A stretch of 59,342 nt of DNA. It comes from Candidatus Gastranaerophilales bacterium. Lineage in GTDB: Bacteria; Cyanobacteriota; Vampirovibrionia; Gastranaerophilales; Gastranaerophilaceae. The stretch spans positions 1 through 59,342 of the forward strand of contig CALUVL010000016.1 of the NCBI GenBank assembly GCA_944324225.1, given 5' to 3'. Shown piece after piece: positions 54,972-59,342 of this stretch. Position numbers and translations under genes: made by a program. The stretch's first letter is position 1. Every line of letters begins with the position of its first letter. A model generated the notes under the pieces. That model was not told the origin of the DNA. It saw only the letters and a program-made list of their open reading frames with translations, and did no database searches.

Positions 54972-55610
54972 TCATAAATTCTTGCCAAGTTCATAAGCCT
55001 TTTTCGGGAAGTCTGTTTTTTCAATAACTTCTCTTACAGGACACCCTGTAGCGAGGAGCGTACCTGCGTTTTTCCAACCTAAAAATCTTAAAATATTTTT
55101 ATAATTTACAACAAGCCCCTCCATTGTCCAGCCATTTGCACCTGCTGACGTTGCAAGAAGCATTGCTTTTTTATCCGTATTGATAATTTTATGGTTATTT
55201 GCGTGAAATCTGTCTATAACCATTTTTATCTGTGAAGAAAAGCCAAAATAATACAGCGGAGTTACAAACACAACCATATCCGTGTCAAATAGCTTCGGAT
55301 TCAGTTTTTCCATAGCATCTTTATAAATACACCTTTTCTCGCCAGTTTTGCAGGATTCGCAGACGATACAAGGATGAAGTTCTTCAAATGCCGCATCAAA
55401 TCTGAAAACTTCATGACCTTTTTCTTGCGCACCTTTTATAAATTCATCTGCCAGAAGTGCAGAAGTTCCTTTTTTATGCGGACTTCCTGTTATTACAAGT
55501 ATTTTCATTTTTTTATCTCCAAATATTTTAGTATTAGCAAGAGCAGAGCCTACAACAACAGCCCCGGCTGCGGTTATGAGTGTATTTTTTATAAAATTAC
55601 GTCTGTTCAT
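54972..55610 (-). CDS. Tat-exported flavodoxin-family protein
   Basis: The 212-aa protein starts MNRRNFIKNTLITAAGA...ALANT, a twin-arginine signal without a lipobox cysteine. The flavodoxin-like domain has ILVITGSPHKKGTSALLAD, HPCIVCESCKTGEKRCIY, TPLYYFGFSSQIKMVIDRF. A paralogue of 52568-53209; the loss of the lipobox suggests a soluble periplasmic form. It begins 9 nt after the preceding FMN reductase gene. Confidence 0.87.
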   Translation of the reverse strand: MNRRNFIKNTLITAAGAVVVGSALANTKIFGDKKMKILVITGSPHKKGTSALLADEFIKGAQEKGHEVFRFDAAFEELHPCIVCESCKTGEKRCIYKDAMEKLNPKLFDTDMVVFVTPLYYFGFSSQIKMVIDRFHANNHKIINTDKKAMLLATSAGANGWTMEGLVVNYKNILRFLGWKNAGTLLATGCPVREVIEKTDFPKKAYELGKNL

Positions 55611-55619
55611 AAAACGTTC

Positions 55620-56318
55620 TTAATTTAATTTTCCTTTAATTCTTTCTGCCATTTTTACACCTGCCTTGTATGCAGATTCTAACTCTTTCGGGAATTCTTC
55701 TTCATTATGTTTTTTCTTTTCTTCAACATCCCATACATCTGCCACATACTTACTATAATCGCCGAATTGCAAAGTATCATACGCACAAAGGATTTCAGGC
55801 TTTTCGTATGTCATTTCTATCCATTTTTCAAATAGACCCAGCGGGCCTGATTTGTCAGTTCCGACAAACCATGCATTAAATCTGTCATGCTTTACATTCA
55901 TTGTATAAATAATCGCTGTTTCAAGTTTTTTCGGCGGAATTTTAGAACCCGCTTCATCATAAAAATATACAGGGAAAAGCAGCCTTTCCATAAATGCTCT
56001 CATTTGCGCAGTTACCTCTCCAAAGTAAATATGAGAAGCCAAAATAAGTCCTTCTGAGTTAGAAACTTTTTCCAATACTTCTTTTAATTCATCCGGATAA
56101 TTACATTTGCCGTATGATTTACCATTCCTGACCTTGCAGGCAAAACAGCTGTAACAGCCTTTATAATTCAGGTCATACAAATTAATAATTTCAGCTTTTA
56201 GTCCTGCATCTGTCACTCCTTTTTTAAAGCTTTCGCACATCTTTGCAGTATTCCAGTTTTTTCTGGGACTGCCGTTTATTATATAAACCTGTGTTGTATT
56301 AGTTTTAGTATTTGTCAT
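55620..56318 (-). CDS. Flavodoxin-fold NADPH-dependent FMN reductase (iron-sulfur flavoprotein type)
   Basis: The 232-aa protein has VYIINGSPRKNWNTAKMCE (FMN loop), GCYSCFACKVRNG and LASHIYFGEVTAQMRAFMERL. No signal peptide, so it is the cytosolic member of this operon. It could reduce flavins using NAD(P)H, feeding the exported flavodoxins through unknown carriers. AAGGAGGG lies 9 nt before the ATG. Its promoter 56349-56379 is of MerR type. Confidence 0.85.
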   Translation of the reverse strand: MTNTKTNTTQVYIINGSPRKNWNTAKMCESFKKGVTDAGLKAEIINLYDLNYKGCYSCFACKVRNGKSYGKCNYPDELKEVLEKVSNSEGLILASHIYFGEVTAQMRAFMERLLFPVYFYDEAGSKIPPKKLETAIIYTMNVKHDRFNAWFVGTDKSGPLGLFEKWIEMTYEKPEILCAYDTLQFGDYSKYVADVWDVEEKKKHNEEEFPKELESAYKAGVKMAERIKGKLN

Positions 56319-56348
56319 TAATAGCTGCCCTCCTTTTTATAATGTTTA

Positions 56349-56379
56349 ATTATAAAAAATGAGAGCAGCTCTCAGTCAA
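56349..56379 (-). promoter_or_regulatory. MerR-type promoter (19-bp spacer) of the FMN reductase operon
   Basis: Minus strand TTGACT (56379-56374), 19-bp spacer, TATAAT (56354-56349). The spacer holds TGAGAGC-AGC-type dyad (TGAGAGC/GCTCTCA), differing from the larB site by a T/A to G/C change in each arm. Confidence 0.7.
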
Positions 56380-56399
56380 ATTATAAATTGTACTAAGTT

Positions 56400-56804
56400 T
56401 TATATTTCATCGTAATATAGTCCTGCTGAAGCAATACTGTTTTTGCATTCAGAACAATCTTTGTAAGCACAAGGTATATTTTCTTCTTTTAAATAATTCA
56501 TTCCCCATTTGTTTAATTCAATAATTGCAGGAATAAGAGTTTCACCTCTTTGTGTTAGAGAATATTCAGTCTTTGGCGGAACTACCGGATAAAGTTTTCG
56601 CTTGATTATTCCATCAGCTTCAAGTTCTTTTAATTGCTGAATAAGCATTTTAGGAGTTGCATGCGAAATCAGTTTTTGAAGTTCACTATACCTCAAAGTC
56701 TTATCTATAAGGTGTCCTATAATTACTCCTTTGTATTTCCCCCCGATTATATCCATTGTCGCTTCCAGCGGACATTTGTACCCATCTTTTTTCGGTTTTG
56801 ACAT
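56400..56804 (-). CDS. HxlR-family regulator with cysteine-rich tail
   Basis: The 134-aa protein has the HxlR wing-helix: CPLEATMDIIGGKYKGVIIGHL, YSELQKLISHATPKMLIQQLKELEADGII, PPKTEYSLTQRGETLIPAI. Cys11 near the N-terminus matches the redox-sensing position of HypR/YodB-type members. The C-terminal IPCAYKDCSECKNS adds three more cysteines that could bind metal or form disulfides. It is upstream and on the same strand as the FMN reductase operon, 81 nt away, but that operon has its own promoter. Confidence 0.9.
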   Translation of the reverse strand: MSKPKKDGYKCPLEATMDIIGGKYKGVIIGHLIDKTLRYSELQKLISHATPKMLIQQLKELEADGIIKRKLYPVVPPKTEYSLTQRGETLIPAIIELNKWGMNYLKEENIPCAYKDCSECKNSIASAGLYYDEI

Positions 56805-56819
56805 AAAAAATTCCCTAGT

Positions 56820-56863
56820 TTACTTTTTAGTAAGTATTATACAAAAAAGTGCATTCTTGTCAA
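56820..56863 (-). promoter_or_regulatory. Promoter and operator of the hxlR-like gene
   Basis: Minus strand TTGACA (56863-56858), 16-bp spacer, TATAAT (56841-56836). The perfect dyad TTACTTTTTAGTAA (56820-56833) overlaps the predicted start site near 56829. It matches the TACT/AGTA-type HxlR operators, so autorepression is likely. Confidence 0.7.
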
Positions 56864-56911
56864 AATAACAATAAATGTATAAAATTGCTTTATTATAAGG
56901 AGGGCTTTTAA

Positions 56912-57703
56912 ATGAAAATTCAACAAATAAGAAATGCAACAATTATAGTAGAATATAATAATTCAAAAATTTTAATTGACCCATGGCTAATGCCTAAAGA
57001 TTATATGCCAGGTTTTGAAGCTGCAATAAATTCACAAATTCGCCAGCCGAGAGTAGAATTACCTTTTGAAATCAAAAAAATTGTAAATGTTGACGCTGTT
57101 ATTATTACTCATATTCACCCTGACCACTGGGATGAATTTGCAGAAAAAGCACTGGATAAAAATATAAAAATTTTTGTGCAATCAACTGTAGATAAAAATT
57201 ACATTTTGTTAAAAGGTTTTACAAATGTCGAAATTATCTCCGAAACGGGTACAAAATTTAATGATATAACATTGTATAAAACCGGGACACAACATGGCAG
57301 AAGAGATATAATAAAACCATTGTGCGAGTCAATAAATATGCCTTATGATGCAATGGGCATTGTTTTTAAATCAAAAAATGAAAAAACTTTATATGTAGCA
57401 GGTGATACAATTTGGTGTGATGAAGTATTAGATGCACTAAATAAATATAATCCGGATGTGATAGTTGTAAACGCCTGTGCAGCTACTGTATTAAATGGTG
57501 AGCAAATAATAATGAATATTGAAGATGTAAAAAATGTTTTGGATACTGTACCTGAAGCAAAAGTTATAGCGAGTCATTTAGATACTGTTAGTCATCTTTC
57601 TATTACAAGGAAAGATTTGAAAGAATTTAAAGCTGAAAATAATATTGATAATCTATTGATTCCTGATGATGGAGAAACACTCAATTTTACAAGCAATAAT
57701 TAA
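56912..57703 (+). CDS. MBL-fold metal-dependent hydrolase (UlaG-like)
   Basis: The 263-aa protein has the metallo-beta-lactamase fold with THIHPDHWD (His67, His69, Asp71, His72), a second ligand region TGTQHGRRD, VAGDTIWCD (metal Asp) and SHLDTVSH. The N-terminal IRNATIIVEYNNSKILIDPWL is typical of the UlaG/UPF0173 branch. Substrate unknown. AAGGAGGGC lies 8 nt before the ATG. Divergent from the HxlR gene, which probably regulates it. Confidence 0.87.
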   Translation: MKIQQIRNATIIVEYNNSKILIDPWLMPKDYMPGFEAAINSQIRQPRVELPFEIKKIVNVDAVIITHIHPDHWDEFAEKALDKNIKIFVQSTVDKNYILLKGFTNVEIISETGTKFNDITLYKTGTQHGRRDIIKPLCESINMPYDAMGIVFKSKNEKTLYVAGDTIWCDEVLDALNKYNPDVIVVNACAATVLNGEQIIMNIEDVKNVLDTVPEAKVIASHLDTVSHLSITRKDLKEFKAENNIDNLLIPDDGETLNFTSNN

Positions 57704-57744
57704 AAAATATAGTAAAGAAGAAATAATCAAATTATCTGTAACAC

Positions 57745-57782
57745 GACAAACAGTTTGATTCTTCTTGACAGACAGTTTGATT
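57745..57782 (+). repeat. Two direct 16-bp repeats at the transposon end
   Basis: GACAAACAGTTTGATT and GACAGACAGTTTGATT, 22 bp apart. Probable transposase-binding sites. Confidence 0.6.
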
Positions 57783-57826
57783 ATTTCGGCAATCCTATCT
57801 AAAATTTTTTCTCAAAATCGGAGTCA

Positions 57827-58393
57827 TTAAATTCTAGTTTGTACTATAATTTTTATATGAAACATTTCATATTTTTCATAATTTGAATTAAATATAGGCA
57901 CATTCATCTGCCGTTCACGAGGTGTTTGCTTCTTTAGGGCTCGCATTAAACGGCGTTGTGAGTCTTGCTCAACGCAAGCCTCTCCAGCCTCTGCTCGCCT
58001 CTGCCGTTCACGTTTTGGCTTTGGTTGTTCTTTTATTTCTAAAACAGGTTCCGGTTCAATTTCTAAAACCTGAAGTTCATCTTTAGTGAATGTCTTTTTA
58101 ATTTGTTTAACAAGCCGGCTTTTAATTTTCTGCTGTCTTTGGTACTGCTGTTTGTATTCTTCCATATCTTTAACAGTACCGAGAACATTTGCCATCGGAT
58201 GCACTTTTTGAACCCTATGTGCCACGCATAAAAATTCGCCTTTCATTGAATAAACTTGAACCTTTGAAAGGTCAAATAAACTGTATCGTACATAGACCTT
58301 ATCCCGAAGTCCAAGAATAACATCACGCCTGTAATGCATTCCGAGAAACGTTATTCCGTGTTTATTTATAGTTCGTGATTCTGTTTGCATCAT
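57827..58393 (-). pseudogene. MuA-like transposase, C-terminal fragment
   Basis: The 188-aa fragment matches the Mu transposase C-terminal beta-barrel domain: NKHGITFLGMHYRRDVILGLRDKVYVRYS, LSKVQVYSMKGEFLCVA, then the helical tail KIKSRLVKQIKK. The frame can be followed upstream past its ATG (INKSALDYLMMQTES), so the start is only a by-product of a deletion. The Arg/Glu-rich end (QRRAEAGEACVEQ, then SQRRLMRALKKQ) is encoded by a dispersed palindromic repeat. The catalytic DDE core is absent. Confidence 0.8.
57906..58022 (-). repeat. Dispersed palindromic element inside the transposase frame
   Basis: The segment is bordered by direct repeats TCTGCCGTTCACG (57907-57919 and 58010-58022). On the minus strand its interior has GAGGCTGGAG, TTGCG, TTGA, GCCGTT and AATGCGA blocks, in the same order as the insert next to tRNA-Leu at 1.25-1.40 kb. 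It is in frame and adds about 35 residues. Confidence 0.55.
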
Positions 58394-59271
58394 TAAATAA
58401 TCGAGTGCAGATTTATTAATATCTTGTTTTCAATATACGGTTCAACCTTATCGTGGTAAGCTTTCATACCCTCACGTCTTAACACCCACTCCGCATAATG
58501 GTTTCTCCTGAAATGCTCCGCAAACCGTTTAAAAGTTATATTACTCGGCAGAGCATCTTCATCATATCCTTTTTTAATCAATACTTGTTTTGCAAGCCTG
58601 ATTGCCGTATTGTACCCGAATTTATTCTGATGAAGTAAAAGAGCAAGCAGAACTTTTTTCATATTGTCATCTAAAATGCTGTTATACTCACCCTGCTTTG
58701 TTATTTTGTATTGAGGGATTAGAGATTCAGCGTTGCCGGTTTTCTTGTAGGCTTGTATGTATCTTCTCAATGTTCCGATTGAAATACTTCCAAGGAATTC
58801 GTATGCTTTTGGTAAATACAAACCTGAATTGTACAGGTCTAAAAATTCAGCATCAGCTTGTTTTATTGTTGGATATTTGTTTCTGTGTTCAAGTGCGGCT
58901 TTAACAATGTTCATTCTGTGATTTGCCGTCTGTCTTGCTTTATCTGTAATAACGGACGGTTTGTAATTTAATGGAACAATTGCCGTTGATTTGGTTTCGC
59001 ATTCCCGAAGTTTTTGTTGTAATTCAGGTTCTAAACTTGAAAACAATATTTCGTATGACATTCCGCCGTTAACTTTGATTTCTCTTGAAATATATTTGCT
59101 TTCAGGTTTGTTGATTTCCATTCGGATTGAACGAGTGCTTTTCAAACCCTTAGCCTGTGCAATTTCTTTAATAGGGACGAACGAGTTAAAAGCGGTGCTT
59201 GCACCAGCTTTTTCAACGAGTGAGGAGCTAGAAGCTTTGCTTATATTTACATATTCATTCATGGTACACAC
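58393..59271 (-). pseudogene. MuA-like transposase, N-terminal fragment
   Basis: The 292-aa fragment has the MuA-type DNA-binding part: VPIKEIAQAKGLKSTRSIRM (winged helix), then helix-turn-helix segments with ISIGTLRRYIQAYKKTGNAE. It ends at VEPYIENK, which normally precedes the rve/DDE domain, and then runs out of frame (ILINLHSII) to a stop. The C-terminal fragment overlaps it by 1 nt in another frame. About 200 catalytic residues are deleted. Confidence 0.8.
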
Positions 59272-59342
59272 ACATTAACTCTGAAGATGAAGAATTGGAA
59301 CATCACTTCCGAGCATTGTGTCGGTTTCGTATCAATTAAAAA

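Larger units (their letters stand above)
57737..59342. mobile_element. Decayed Mu-type transposon, one end inside the window
   Basis: The left end begins TGTAACACGACAAACAG. It carries two related 16-bp sites (57745-57760 and 57767-57782, ACAxACAGTTTGATT) like the multiple transposase-binding sites of Mu ends. The only genes are the two halves of a MuA-like transposase. The other end is not reached. Confidence 0.6.

Overview
The window looks like a chromosomal segment of a low-GC, double-membraned, non-photosynthetic gut cyanobacterial relative (Candidatus Gastranaerophilales, 'Melainabacteria'/Vampirovibrionia). This is an inference. It rests on diderm markers (TolC, Skp/OmpH, AsmA-like protein, Tat-exported proteins) and on exported or membrane proteins without wider homologues that I recognise as typical of that clade. 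It also rests on a pilin with the GFTLAEVLITLG motif and a huge LktA-type adhesin. No rRNA, phage module or CRISPR array is present.

Layout. 1-4 kb: an exported regulatory-fold protein, tRNA-Leu(CAA) with a duplicated 3' end, a RAYT transposase with its REP palindromes, a CheR-like protein and an L,D-transpeptidase. 4-18 kb: an exported GH13 enzyme, then a divergent pair made of an 1121-aa repeat protein and a 2563-aa filamentous adhesin that ends in a PilZ domain. 18-19.6 kb: tRNA-Leu(CAG), a type IV pilin-like gene interrupted at a 13-G tract, and Hsp20. 19.7-31 kb: cell-envelope genes (TolC, an acyltransferase with an early stop codon, a nucleotidyltransferase, DUF2023, AsmA-like, WG repeats), a GH77-like glucanotransferase and a C_GCAxxG redox protein. 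31-36 kb: WecG, transketolase N-half, YhcH, a DXS-like enzyme and a MerR regulator. 37-45 kb: PnuC and a long minus-strand run: flavodoxin, Fe-S aldo/keto reductase, polyferredoxin, TatA, TatC, LarB, LarC, LarMN, LarE. 45-57 kb: Skp, TolC, a hydrolase, a large HExxH protein, then an accessory island of flavodoxins, aldo/keto reductase and two HxlR regulators. 57.7 kb to the end: a decayed Mu-type transposon.

How it fits together. Four promoters share one architecture: TTGACT, a 19-bp spacer holding a TGAtAGC/GCTaTCA dyad, and a -10 box. They precede the DXS-like gene, larB, the flavodoxin operon and the FMN-reductase operon. This spacing is the hallmark of MerR-family activation, and a MerR gene lies just downstream of the first site. 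I infer a local redox/nickel-cofactor regulon. Several of its flavodoxins and one aldo/keto reductase carry twin-arginine signals, and the TatA/TatC genes are in the same operon. This suggests an extracytoplasmic flavin/Fe-S electron-transfer system.

Genome plasticity is visible as slipped-strand-prone poly-G, REP/RAYT, at least three related palindromic MITE-like elements, a dispersed palindromic element present both beside a tRNA and inside a transposase gene, a 582-bp near-identical duplication in the adhesin, and several broken genes.
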